Source of the DNA: Bog-473 sp963730395 | GTDB lineage: Bacteria > Actinomycetota > Acidimicrobiia > Acidimicrobiales > RAAP-2 | Assembly: GCA_963730395.1 (NCBI GenBank) | Contig: CAVSSK010000007.1 | Location: 124,001-188,000 of the forward strand | Length of the DNA stretch: 64,000 bases | Direction: 5' to 3' | Shown here: piece after piece, positions 19,152 to 27,990 of the stretch | Numbering within the stretch: the stretch's first letter is position 1 | Layout: the number at the start of each line of letters is the position of its first letter | Notes under the pieces: model-generated | Databases searched by the model: none | What the model saw: only the letters and a program-made list of their open reading frames with translations | What the model was told of the DNA's origin: nothing | Translations under genes and position numbers: made by a program

Positions 19152-19925
19152 CTAGTGGGGCGGGGGCGGAGTGATCGACGCCTTGAGTTCCGCCAGGGCG
19201 GCGGCGAGCTCGGCGGACCGGTTCCGGCGCGCGGCGTCGGCAGAGGCCAGCTGTTCTCCGGTCGGGTGCTCTCCGCCGGAGCGCATGAGGTGGTCGGCCT
19301 CGACAGCGAACGCGAGGCCGCGCAGGCCCTCGGCGGCCCTGGTGGACAAAGCGCGACTCGCCTCGTCGGGCGCCGTTGTGGCGGCACGCTCGAGCCCCGC
19401 CACGGCCTCGTCCACCTGCACGCCGACGTTGGCCCGGCGCTGCGAGTCGTCGGTCTCGGTCTGGGACAGGACGAGATCACGCGCGAGCTCAGCGGCGGCC
19501 ACCGCAGGGAGCACCGAGCGCTGCCAGTCGGCCGTTCGCCCCTGCCGGCGCGTGCGGGCGATCAGCAACGCGACCAGGCCAACGGCCAGAACGAGCACGA
19601 TGGCCAAGAGGACCCAGCCCCACGCGGTCGAGCTCGATGACGTCGTGGCTGCGGTCGTCGTCGTCGTGGCGGGATGTGAAGTCGTCGTGCTCGGACGAGC
19701 TCGAGTCGTGGTCGTTGCCGGAACGGTTGTGGTCGTCGTGGACGGCACGGTCGTGGGGGCCACGGTCGTGGACGTGGTGGGTACGGCCGTCGTGGTGGAG
19801 ACCGGGGCCGTCGTCGTGGTCGTCGTGTCCTGTGCCCACGCCCCGCCGGAGGTGAGGCCGGTCACGATCGGGGCCGAGACAACCACGACGAGCGCTGCGG
19901 CAAGCTTGCGCGCTTTCGGATGCAT
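19152..19925 (-). CDS. Secreted/membrane-anchored protein with Thr-rich stalk
   Basis: A 257-aa protein of unknown function. It has an N-terminal signal peptide (LAAALVVVVSAPIVTGLTSGG then AWA), a low-complexity stalk of about 70 residues made of TTTTT, PTT and TVP units, and one transmembrane helix (AWGWVLLAIVLVLAVGLVAL). A cytoplasmic helical tail of about 120 residues follows, rich in Ala, Glu and Arg. The stalk should lie outside the membrane. The Thr codons create a long GTCGTCGTGG-type repeat on the plus strand (19650-19830), which is a coding consequence and not a separate element. It is divergent from the cyclase-AAA gene at 20134. Nothing indicates an enzyme. Confidence 0.75.
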   Translation of the reverse strand: MHPKARKLAAALVVVVSAPIVTGLTSGGAWAQDTTTTTTAPVSTTTAVPTTSTTVAPTTVPSTTTTTVPATTTTRARPSTTTSHPATTTTTAATTSSSSTAWGWVLLAIVLVLAVGLVALLIARTRRQGRTADWQRSVLPAVAAAELARDLVLSQTETDDSQRRANVGVQVDEAVAGLERAATTAPDEASRALSTRAAEGLRGLAFAVEADHLMRSGGEHPTGEQLASADAARRNRSAELAAALAELKASITPPPPH

Positions 19926-20133
19926 GAGGGCAGCCTAGGGAGGCAGCAGGACCTCGGGAGGGATCGTTGCACCACCTCCAATGCCTCCCCAGGCACGGAA
20001 CCATGCCTTTTGTCCCACAGCCACGACATTCGGGACTACCGTCCCGGCCTGCACAGACGTAGATTTGCAGCGTGCGACGGCGTCTTGGGAATCCAGGCGT
20101 TGTTCTGCCGTGCCCGACGTGGAGAGCGACGCC

Positions 20134-22986
20134 GTGACGGGCACGTCCGACGCCACGGAGCGGCGCCAGTTGACGGTGATGTTCACGGACCTCGTCGGCT
20201 CGACCGAGCTGGCTTCCGCGCTGGATCCCGAGGATTGGCACGACGTGTTGAATGCGTACCAGCATCGCGTGGCGGCGATCGTCACCGCGCACGGCGGAGT
20301 GATTGCTCAATTCCAGGGTGACGGGGCAGTCGCGTTCTTCGGCTACCCCGAGGCCCTGGAGTCGGCAAGCCGAGACGCTCTGTCGGCCGGAATCGCCATC
20401 GTCGAGGACATCGTGCAGCTCGGCAGCGAGCTTGCGCCCGAACTCGGCATCGGCGACCTCCAGGCTCGTGTCGGCATTCACACCGGCGAGGTGCTGGTGG
20501 CGGCAGTGACGGCGGGCGGCCACGAACGGCTGCCTGACGTCTGGGGCCAGGTTCCGAACATGGCAGCCCGACTTCAGGCTGCGGGCGAGCCGGGCCAAAT
20601 CGTGGTCAGCGGCGACACCGCCGAGCTCGTTGCAGGATTCTTCGAACTGGAGTCACTCGGCGCCCTGACCTTGAAGGGGATTGGGCACCCCGTGCCGGCG
20701 TTCCGCGTCCTGCAGCGGAGCGGTGCACGACATCGGCTCGAAGCACGACCGCTCACGGCGTTCGTCCGCCGCGCCGAGGCTGACGCGTGGCTCCAGCAGA
20801 ACTGGACCCACATCGAGGCGGGGTCCGGTCGACTCGCTCTGGTGCTCGGCGAGCCCGGGATCGGGAAATCCCGCCTGCTTCTCGAGTTCAGCTCCAACCT
20901 GGCTGAGCAGGGGTATGCCGTCACGACCATCTTCTGCAGTCGTCGCGGCTCGCTGAGCCCGCTCCAGCCCTTCGGTGAGGTCATGGGTGACGTTCCCGCC
21001 ACGCCGCAGGAGGCCGCCGCCTGGGTGGAGGGCCTGGCGGGCGCGGGTCCGGTCCTGCTCGTCGTGGAGGACGCGGACTGGGCGGACCCCAGCACGCTGG
21101 AAGCGGTGCAGGTCATCGCTCGAGGGAACGCACGGGTTCTGGTGCTGATGAGCGCTCGCCCCGAGATCGCCGACGACCCCCATGTGCAGCCTGACGCACA
21201 ACTCACACTGGACAGGCTCAGTAGTGATGACGCGAGTCAGATGCTCGAGCGACTACCCGAAGCGGCGCAGCTGAAGCCCGAGGTGCGCGACGCGCTGGTG
21301 CAACGCGCGGACGGTGTTCCTCTCTTCCTGGAGGAATTGGCGCGGGGGCTCACCGACGGATCGGAGGTCGTCGGTCTCGCCATGCCGACGACGCTCTCCG
21401 AGGTGATCACGGCGAGACTGGACCGGGTGGGAGAAGCCAAGCGGGTGGCGCAGGCCGCAGCGGTCATCGGACGGTCTTTCGACCGCTCGTCGCTCGAGGC
21501 GGCGACGGGGCTCAAGGGGGCGACACTGGACGCCGGGCTCCAGCGCCTGCACGAGCACGCCGTCATCGAGCCGTCATCGCGACCGGGCGAGTTGCAATTT
21601 CGCCATGCCCTGTTCCACGAAGCGTCCTACCGGTCGGTGCTGCGGGCCGACCGGGTTCGTGTGCATCGCTCCGTGGGCGAGTTTCTGGTCAGTTCCGGCC
21701 GGGCCGAGGCACAGCCCGAGATCGCGGCCTACCACCTCGGCGCGGCCGGACAGGCCGTCGAGGCCGTGTCGCTTTGGAAGCAGGCGGCGCACACGGCGCG
21801 CCAGAACGCTCGGTTTCGGGAGGCTGCGGGCCACGAGCGGGAGGTGCTGGTCCTGGTGTCGCAGCTGCCAGAGGAGGAACGGGACCTCGTTGAGCTCAAG
21901 TCGCGCAGCCGCCTCGTCATGTGCCTCACCGCTGTCGACCAGAGCGCGCCGGAGGCGCTCGAGGTGTCCCAACGGGTCGAGGAACTGGCGCGCCGCCTGG
22001 GCGACCGGGAGATTCTGCTCCGCAACTACATGGTGCTCGTCCCCTGGTGGCAGGCCAGTGCGGAGTACTCGACCATCAACGGCATCCTGGTCGAGGCGAG
22101 GAAGGAAGCGGAGGCGCTTGACGACGCGTGGACGCTCCAGCTGATCACGACCTACGAGGCCACGACACGGATCTGGCAAGGAATGCTGAGTGAGGGCCTG
22201 GCGCAACTCCGAACGTCGTACGATGCGAGCGGCCTCCCGCTCGGCGCCAGTCTGAGCGATCTTCCCCCGTTGCGGTCCGTCGAGCTCATGGCATTGGCGG
22301 CGCCGCGAGCGGCGGCCGCTCTCGCCTGCTGGCTGTGCGGATACACAATCGAGGCGTGGCAGATCGCCGACGACGTGCTCCGCTGCACGACCCAACGTCA
22401 GGTACCACAGGCGCAGGCCGTCGCGGCGGTGACTTCGGCCATCATGGCGCAGCTCGACGGCGAAAGGGAGATCGTGGTGAAGCTGGCCGGCGAGGCGCTC
22501 CATGTCGCCGACGAGGTCAGCACCAGGCAATGGCGGCAATGGGCCCGGTCACTCCAGTGGTGGGCGGGAGAGGGAATTGAGGAGCCGGAAGTTCCTGGCC
22601 CGTTGCTGCGCCCCTACTTCCTGATGATCCTGGCCGACGACGAGAGGACGGACTCGGAACGCGCGTTGGCCCTACTGACGGAGGCGCTCGAGACCTCCCG
22701 CGCCACCGGCGAGCGATTCTGCGAGGCCGAGATCCTCCGCGTGCGGGCTGGTCGCCTGAACCACGCCGGACGCAGTCAGTCGGCTGCAGATGACTTGCGG
22801 GCGGCAGTGGAGCTGGCGAGGTTGCAGGGAGCGAAGCTGCTCGAGCTACGTGCCCTCACCGACTGGGCACGACTCGAGCGCCCACCGGACAGCGTGCGCG
22901 CCGACCTGCGGGCGTGCATCGAGGATGTCGCCGCAGGGGGACCGAGCCGGAGCCTCGACGAAGCGAGAAGGGTGGATGCAACGTGA
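20134..22986 (+). CDS. Class III cyclase fused to AAA-type ATPase and TPR-like region
   Basis: About 950 aa in three parts. Residues about 10-190 form a class III nucleotidyl cyclase domain with both metal-binding Asp (VMFTDLVGSTELAS and FQGDGAVAFFGYP) and VPNMAARLQ near the end. An NTPase module of the STAND/LuxR-ATPase kind follows, with Walker A LGEPGIGKSRLL and Walker B LLVVEDADWADPST. The C-terminal half is helical, TPR-like. GTG 20134 is preferred because GGAGAG lies seven bases upstream and the cyclase domain starts soon after; upstream in-frame sequence is Cys/Trp-rich and unconvincing. Such proteins are thought to make cAMP in response to a bound partner. Its stop overlaps the GTG of the oxygenase gene (GTGA), so the two are coupled. 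Confidence 0.87.
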   Translation: MTGTSDATERRQLTVMFTDLVGSTELASALDPEDWHDVLNAYQHRVAAIVTAHGGVIAQFQGDGAVAFFGYPEALESASRDALSAGIAIVEDIVQLGSELAPELGIGDLQARVGIHTGEVLVAAVTAGGHERLPDVWGQVPNMAARLQAAGEPGQIVVSGDTAELVAGFFELESLGALTLKGIGHPVPAFRVLQRSGARHRLEARPLTAFVRRAEADAWLQQNWTHIEAGSGRLALVLGEPGIGKSRLLLEFSSNLAEQGYAVTTIFCSRRGSLSPLQPFGEVMGDVPATPQEAAAWVEGLAGAGPVLLVVEDADWADPSTLEAVQVIARGNARVLVLMSARPEIADDPHVQPDAQLTLDRLSSDDASQMLERLPEAAQLKPEVRDALVQRADGVPLFLEELARGLTDGSEVVGLAMPTTLSEVITARLDRVGEAKRVAQAAAVIGRSFDRSSLEAATGLKGATLDAGLQRLHEHAVIEPSSRPGELQFRHALFHEASYRSVLRADRVRVHRSVGEFLVSSGRAEAQPEIAAYHLGAAGQAVEAVSLWKQAAHTARQNARFREAAGHEREVLVLVSQLPEEERDLVELKSRSRLVMCLTAVDQSAPEALEVSQRVEELARRLGDREILLRNYMVLVPWWQASAEYSTINGILVEARKEAEALDDAWTLQLITTYEATTRIWQGMLSEGLAQLRTSYDASGLPLGASLSDLPPLRSVELMALAAPRAAAALACWLCGYTIEAWQIADDVLRCTTQRQVPQAQAVAAVTSAIMAQLDGEREIVVKLAGEALHVADEVSTRQWRQWARSLQWWAGEGIEEPEVPGPLLRPYFLMILADDERTDSERALALLTEALETSRATGERFCEAEILRVRAGRLNHAGRSQSAADDLRAAVELARLQGAKLLELRALTDWARLERPPDSVRADLRACIEDVAAGGPSRSLDEARRVDAT

Positions 22987-24116
22987 GCGTGGCCGAATGG
23001 AGCGACGATTTCTTGGACAGCCTGCGTACACAGGCCGATCCCGCCGCAGACGCCGTCGTTGCCGGATTGTTCGAAGGAACGGCGGACGCGTCGTCAGCCT
23101 TCCGGGCGCTGGTGGTCCAGCACAACGAAGTGGCCGATCCGGCGCTGGCGGCCTTCCTCGAGACCAAGGACGACCCGCCCGACTGGGTCGACCCGGAGCT
23201 GGTCGCAGCCGGGCAGGAGCGGTTCGCCAGGTGGGGTTCCCACGTGTTCACCGGCTTGTACGCGGCGGCGCTTCCGTCGGCGTACGCCTGCTGGCGAGGC
23301 GTCCAGGTCCTGGGCCTGACGGCCCGACTCGAGACCGACTCAAAGCGGCGACTCAACGAGACCGCCCAGTTCCACCTCGATGTCATGGAACCCGGCGGTC
23401 TCGAGTTCGGAGCCCGCGGCTATTCCGACGTGCGGCACGTCCGGCTCATGCACGCCGCGGTCCGATGGCTGATCCAGAACGACCCGCGGGTGCGGTGGGA
23501 TCGCGCATGGGGCACGCCGATCAACCAGGAGGACCTACTCGAGACCTTGCTGACCTTCACCGAGATCCTCTTCGAGGTGTTCGATCGCACGGGGATCGTG
23601 TACAGCGAGGAGGACGCTGATGCGTATCTCCACGCGTGGTCGCTGATCGGCTACTACCTCGGCGTGCGTCCCGAACTGCTGCCACTGACGCGTGCACAGA
23701 CGTCCGTTCTGATGCCCATCGTTCGACGACGGCAGTTCGGCCCGAGCGACGCGGGCCGCCAGCTCATGGCTGCCTTGCTGGAACAGGGTGGCCGCCTGAC
23801 GCCGCCGGGGCTGGGCGGGCTCCCGGCGACCACCGTGCGTTACTACGTGGGCGACGACACCGCCGACATCCTGGGCATCCCCAAGGCGGACTGGACACGC
23901 GCGCTGTTCGGCCCTCTGGCCGACGTGAGCCGGCTGCTCTCCATGGAGAAGCTGCATCGCCGTCTGCTCCAGGGCCTCTCCGACCGGGTCGGTTTCGGGA
24001 TGCTGTCGCTCGCCGTCAAGGCGGAGCGCTACGGCGGCCGACCCGCCTTCCAGGTACCGACCTCGTTGGCAGCCCGCTGGAATCTGCCGCCCTACAGCGG
24101 CCCCGGAGGCAGCTGA
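22983..24116 (+). CDS. Oxygenase MpaB family protein (DUF2236)
   Basis: A 377-aa protein resembling the DUF2236 family, which includes the fungal MpaB oxygenase and bacterial latex-clearing (rubber) oxygenases. The family's motif areas are visible: RFARWGSHVFTGLYAAALPS near residue 80-100, then VRLMHAAVRWLI with a likely haem-ligand His, followed by GTPINQEDLLETLLTF and a second cluster AWSLIGYYLGV. No signal peptide is present, so it should be cytoplasmic or membrane-associated. GTG 22983 overlaps the stop of the cyclase-AAA gene. The end overlaps the convergent gene at 24092 by 25 bases. Cleavage of a polyisoprenoid or lipid is possible but cannot be read from sequence. Confidence 0.78.
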   Translation: MSVAEWSDDFLDSLRTQADPAADAVVAGLFEGTADASSAFRALVVQHNEVADPALAAFLETKDDPPDWVDPELVAAGQERFARWGSHVFTGLYAAALPSAYACWRGVQVLGLTARLETDSKRRLNETAQFHLDVMEPGGLEFGARGYSDVRHVRLMHAAVRWLIQNDPRVRWDRAWGTPINQEDLLETLLTFTEILFEVFDRTGIVYSEEDADAYLHAWSLIGYYLGVRPELLPLTRAQTSVLMPIVRRRQFGPSDAGRQLMAALLEQGGRLTPPGLGGLPATTVRYYVGDDTADILGIPKADWTRALFGPLADVSRLLSMEKLHRRLLQGLSDRVGFGMLSLAVKAERYGGRPAFQVPTSLAARWNLPPYSGPGGS

Positions 24117-25195
24117 CCCTGGGCCAGGACGGCCAGCTGGGCGTCCGAGAACGGGGGGATGAACAGCGACGCGTCGCGCTGGCGGGAGCGGAACAGGTTC
24201 ACGATGAAGTTCATCCGCTCCTCCAGCACCGCCCAGTCGCGTGCACCCGAGGGTGTCCCGGTCCCGCCCGTCCTGTCCCATTCCGCCACGGCCGCTTCGG
24301 CCGCGGTCCCGGTCAGGCGGCTCAGCTCGGGAGGGAACATCCCCGCGGACAGGGGAGGCACGTCTCGGCGGAGGTCGAGCGTCTCCGAGGCCGTGGCCAG
24401 CTTCATGATCGCCTCGGTGAGTGCGGTGTCCCAGGCCTCGTCGAGGGCCTTACAGACGTCACCGGTGAGGCCGTCGAGGACGCGGCGGGCCTCGGCCGTC
24501 GGCAGGTGGCGGACGATGTCCACTTCGATCACCTTCTGCAGGGTGTCACTGATGGCGGCGTTGAGCGCCGCCGAGATCGCGGGCTGGAGGCGCCGTTGCT
24601 CGTGGGCCACCGCGGTCGTGTTGGCCTGCAGGATCAGCGCGGCCCGGCCAGCCGGATCGAAGAGGGCTCGCCCGTAGGCGTCGAACGCGACGGCGACGGC
24701 AGCTCCGTCCTCGTCAGAGGCGAGCGAAGCGAGATCGGGACCCATGGCTGCTGCCAGGTCGCCCGCAGTACTCGACGAGCGGCGTGCATCGATGAATGCG
24801 GTGAACAGGGGTGCCAGCTCGGCGAAGACCAGGACGTTGCCGTCGGCGATCTGTTTGGACACGTCGTTCGTGACACCTTCGACAACTTGCCCGAGGTGGT
24901 CGTGGGTGAGGTGGTTCCAGGCCCACCCCGTGAGGCCGTGATTGAATCGCTCCAGGACCGACTGCACGGCATCGTTGTCTGTCAAGAGCTGCTTCACCCG
25001 GGCGGGGAGGACCTCGCCCCGAATGGTGGCTCCTGCGGTCTTTGACGCCCACACCGCGAACGCGCACCAGGTGGCGTCCTCCCCCGCACCGGCGTCGCGC
25101 AGCTGTAGGGCGAACTCGTGGTAGCGCTGCGTGATCCACAGGTTCCGCTGCACGGGATCCGTCATCGCCGCAATGTCCTGCACCGACATGTCCAT
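24092..25195 (-). CDS. Uncharacterised helical protein
   Basis: A 367-aa protein I do not recognise. It is almost all alpha-helical and Ala/Leu/Asp-rich, without signal peptide or membrane segment. Features include a WxxFAVWASKTAG segment near residue 50, a HLTHDHLGQVVEGVTNDVSK stretch near 100 and a MNFIVNLFRSRQRD stretch near the C-terminus. The alanine-rich helices and a central DAYGRALFDPAGRAA segment recall small helical enzymes, but no catalytic motif stands out. A TTG start at 25216 would add seven residues; ATG 25195 is preferred. It is the last gene of the minus-strand group acyl-AMP ligase, ACP, acetyltransferase, and could be a modifying enzyme in that small pathway. It overlaps the oxygenase gene tail to tail. 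Confidence 0.7.
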   Translation of the reverse strand: MDMSVQDIAAMTDPVQRNLWITQRYHEFALQLRDAGAGEDATWCAFAVWASKTAGATIRGEVLPARVKQLLTDNDAVQSVLERFNHGLTGWAWNHLTHDHLGQVVEGVTNDVSKQIADGNVLVFAELAPLFTAFIDARRSSSTAGDLAAAMGPDLASLASDEDGAAVAVAFDAYGRALFDPAGRAALILQANTTAVAHEQRRLQPAISAALNAAISDTLQKVIEVDIVRHLPTAEARRVLDGLTGDVCKALDEAWDTALTEAIMKLATASETLDLRRDVPPLSAGMFPPELSRLTGTAAEAAVAEWDRTGGTGTPSGARDWAVLEERMNFIVNLFRSRQRDASLFIPPFSDAQLAVLAQGQLPPGPL

Positions 25196-25244
25196 CGGGT
25201 GAATCGTATGTTGCAACCCGGGGTCCGCGCTCAGTGACGAGGTG

Positions 25245-25874
25245 CTATTTGGGCGGTGGCGGGACCCTGACCCGGCGTCCGGGTGCCAGCAAGCGTCCCA
25301 CGGGGCCCTGCATCACCTTCTCGAACTGGTCGCGGCGGTGCGTGACCGAGATGCCGTCCCAGTAGCGCCCGCCGTAATAGTACTGGTCACGAATGCGCCC
25401 TTCGACGGTGAAGTAGCCGGCCTCCTCGCCTGAGGAGAAATTCTCGAAGGCGATGCCCACGGTCTCCATGATGATCATCCGGAAGTCCCAGCCGTAATAG
25501 ACGTAGCGAGCCAGCCCCATGAAGGCCTCGATCCCGAGGCCGCGGCGGTGCAAGCTCGGGTGCATGACGACCGCAGCGTGGCAGAACCGGTGCCGAAAGT
25601 CGGCGTTGTATGCCACGACGAGCCCCAGCACCTCCTGGGAGCCATGGGGACTGACAACAAACTGGCAGAGCACTCCGGGATAGAGCTGCTTCAGAAACTC
25701 GTCGTAGCTCGGCGTCGTGCCACGGAACCGCCATTGAAAAGTGACATCGGGGTCACTCGAGAGCCTGTACAGGGGCGCGTGGTCCTCGTTCGTGAGCATC
25801 CTCAGGTGGAGGCGTCGCGTCTGCAGGCTCGGAGAAAGCCGGAACTCGTCGCGACCGGTGATCGGGCCGCTCAC
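25245..25874 (-). CDS. GNAT-family N-acyltransferase
   Basis: A 209-aa GNAT-fold transferase of the RimJ/RimL-like kind. The acyl-donor loop is SLHRRGLGIEAFMGLARYVY (the R/QxxGxG/A motif), preceded by the strand FRHRFCHAAVVMHP. The N-terminal TRRLHLRMLTNEDHAPLYRL is typical of the group. Its start overlaps the end of the acyl carrier protein gene by four bases (ATGA), so it is tightly coupled to the ACP. In this setting the acyl donor may be acyl-ACP and not acetyl-CoA, as in some N-acyl amino acid synthases. That is inference from context. Confidence 0.85.
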   Translation of the reverse strand: MSGPITGRDEFRLSPSLQTRRLHLRMLTNEDHAPLYRLSSDPDVTFQWRFRGTTPSYDEFLKQLYPGVLCQFVVSPHGSQEVLGLVVAYNADFRHRFCHAAVVMHPSLHRRGLGIEAFMGLARYVYYGWDFRMIIMETVGIAFENFSSGEEAGYFTVEGRIRDQYYYGGRYWDGISVTHRRDQFEKVMQGPVGRLLAPGRRVRVPPPPK

Positions 25875-26164
25875 CGCTGACCGTCGCCTTCGTAGGGCAG
25901 GTGTGAAAGCGCGCAGTACTGCAAGTAGGCGTCGCGAACGGTGGTGATCTGGAGGAGCAGTTCTATGGGCATGATGACGTCACCGCCAACGGCCTCTTCA
26001 ATGGCGGCCATGAGGTCGACCGCACCAACCGAGTCCATCCCGAGGTCCTCGACGAGGTCGTCGTCCTCCGAGATCTGGGACGGGCTCCAGTCGATCTCGG
26101 CAATGAACCAGGCTTTGAACTCGTCGAGCGACATCACGTCGGTACGAGTGGTTCCCGTCGGCAT
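25871..26164 (-). CDS. Acyl carrier protein
   Basis: A 97-aa stand-alone carrier protein. The phosphopantetheine attachment motif is LGMDSVGAVDLMAAIEEA with Ser 45, and the acidic helix II typical of ACPs follows. An internal ATG at residue 11 is a possible alternative start. It is not the housekeeping AcpP, because it lies between an acyl-AMP ligase gene (137 bases upstream) and an N-acyltransferase that overlaps it. The expected role is to receive a fatty acyl group from the ligase at 26302 and present it to the GNAT enzyme. Confidence 0.9.
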   Translation of the reverse strand: MPTGTTRTDVMSLDEFKAWFIAEIDWSPSQISEDDDLVEDLGMDSVGAVDLMAAIEEAVGGDVIMPIELLLQITTVRDAYLQYCALSHLPYEGDGQR

Positions 26165-26301
26165 CTCTCTCCTGCTGTCGGCTCCGGGCCATTCAAACCC
26201 GGGATTCGGCCGAGAGTATCAGGGCGTGTCCGACGCCTGACCCTTGTTGCATCTGCGACGTGATCGTTGGTCGACCCATCGGCAGGCCCGACGACATCGA
26301 T

Positions 26302-27903
26302 TCAGGCCGACACGACCTCCTGCAGCTCGCCCCCCGCCCAGAGCATACGGAGGTGGTTCCGACGCACCTTGCCACTCGGCGTCTTCGGCAGCGTGCCGCG
26401 CGCGATGAAGACGACCGCCGACGGGCTGGCACCGAACCGGCGAGCGAGCGAAACGCGGATCTCCCGCGCTCCGGAGCGGAGGTCGGCGGGACCAACTTCG
26501 TCGGTTCGGGGCTCGACGACGACGACGTAGCGTCCCGACCCGTCGGGGACGCAGGCGGCGTTGCCGGGCCGGCACATGGGGTGAGCGGCCACCACTGCAT
26601 CGAGCTCTCGGGCATCGATGTTGCGGCCGGCCACGATCAGGACGTCATCCGTGCGCCCAGCGACATAGACCTCTCCGTTGTGCACGTAGCCGAGGTCGGC
26701 CGTATGGAGCCAGCCATCTTCGGTCAGCGGCGACGAATCCTCGCCGACGTACCCGTGGAGCAGCGACGGGCTCCGGATCTCGAGCTCGCCAAGAGGGGTG
26801 TCACCGCTCGTCCGCACCTCCGTCCGTAGCACCGGCGGCCCGCACGAGACCAGCTCAGTTCCCCCCACGGCGACCTCCTGCCACTCCCGCGCCGCCAGGG
26901 CGTCGGGGTTGAGCAGCACCGACGACCACGGCCCCGTCGGAGGCCCGATGGCGACGGCCAGTGCCGCTTCGGCCATGCCATACCCGGGGCAGAGCGCGTG
27001 CGGCGACAGGCCGTACTCCTTCCCGACGGCTTCGAACTCGCGGAGGCCGTCGGCCGGCACTGGCTCGCTCCCGACCACGAAGCTTCGCAGCGAGGAGAGG
27101 TCGAATGTGCCAGGCGAACGAAGGGAACGTGCGGCCAGACGCAGCGCAAACGGTGGTGAGGTCGTGGATGTGGCTCGGAAGTCGGTGCAGGCCCTCATCC
27201 AGCTGCCCGGGTCGGCCAGGAACGATTCGGGTGTCATCAGCACGAGCTGGGACGGCGTGGACCATGGCGGGTTCACCGAGCACATGGCGTAGAGGGCCAG
27301 GCCGATCAGCCCCATGTCGTGGGAGAGGGGTAGCCAGCTGCAGACGACGGCGTCCCCCCGGGGTTCGAGCCAGTCGTACATGGCCGTCAGGTTGGCGTCC
27401 AGGGCATCGAGGGAGAGGGCAATGCCTCGGGGTGTCCCTGTGCTGCCCGAGGTGAACTGCACGAAGGTGCCCGGCGCGTCGGTGCCTCCGGGACGCTTCG
27501 CAGCACTCCATTCGCTGAAGGGGTGGACGGGAACCGCTCCGTTCGACAGGAGTGTCGTCAACCCTGGGTCGCACAGGAGGTGGGTTGCGCCGGTGACGGC
27601 GCACATGGCCCCGATCTGGGCCCGGTACTCCTCGGCATCCATGCCCCGAGCCGGGTGGGGCAGCGAGACGAGGTTCATCCCGCAACGGAGTGCACCGAAG
27701 AGCGTGGCCAGGCAGTCATGGGACGCGGTCAACAGAGTGGCCACAGTGCCCGACCGACCGGCCAGACGCTCGAGCCAGGCCCCTGCCTCGCGCGCGTTGT
27801 GCCCGAGCTCAGCAAGCGTCAGCGGCCTGGATCCGTCCGACAGACAGTGCACGCGGGCCTGTGTCGCGAGCGGCGTCTCGAGCGCGTTGACGACGAGGCT
27901 CAT
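26302..27903 (-). CDS. Fatty-acyl-AMP ligase (ANL superfamily)
   Basis: A 533-aa adenylate-forming enzyme. It has the phosphate-binding loop FTSGSTGTPRGIALS, the PGYGMAEAALAVA segment and ADLGYVHNGEVYVAGRTDD (A8 hinge region) of the acyl-AMP ligase branch. The C-terminal Lys lies in LPKTPSGKVRRN. The WLPLSHDMGLIG motif is characteristic of fatty-acyl-AMP ligases, which hand acyl-AMP to an ACP and not to CoA. The ACP gene directly downstream is the obvious acceptor. ATG 27903 starts at SLVVNALETPL; the longer open frame upstream is a shadow of the divergent oxidoreductase gene. The 87-base divergent spacer to 27991 should hold promoters for both directions. Confidence 0.9.
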   Translation of the reverse strand: MSLVVNALETPLATQARVHCLSDGSRPLTLAELGHNAREAGAWLERLAGRSGTVATLLTASHDCLATLFGALRCGMNLVSLPHPARGMDAEEYRAQIGAMCAVTGATHLLCDPGLTTLLSNGAVPVHPFSEWSAAKRPGGTDAPGTFVQFTSGSTGTPRGIALSLDALDANLTAMYDWLEPRGDAVVCSWLPLSHDMGLIGLALYAMCSVNPPWSTPSQLVLMTPESFLADPGSWMRACTDFRATSTTSPPFALRLAARSLRSPGTFDLSSLRSFVVGSEPVPADGLREFEAVGKEYGLSPHALCPGYGMAEAALAVAIGPPTGPWSSVLLNPDALAAREWQEVAVGGTELVSCGPPVLRTEVRTSGDTPLGELEIRSPSLLHGYVGEDSSPLTEDGWLHTADLGYVHNGEVYVAGRTDDVLIVAGRNIDARELDAVVAAHPMCRPGNAACVPDGSGRYVVVVEPRTDEVGPADLRSGAREIRVSLARRFGASPSAVVFIARGTLPKTPSGKVRRNHLRMLWAGGELQEVVSA

Positions 27904-27990
27904 GCCCGGCTGAGAGTACCGGCTCGGCCACCGGCAGGAATTCCTCTCCCTCTGCGCGGTACCCTCGCCCGGATCGATCCGGAGGACGAC

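Noticed and set aside
19650..19830. GTCGTCGTGG-like repeats that look like a tandem array
   Set aside because: They encode the Thr-rich stalk of the minus-strand protein at 19152 and vary in unit length, so they are coding low complexity and not a CRISPR or satellite.
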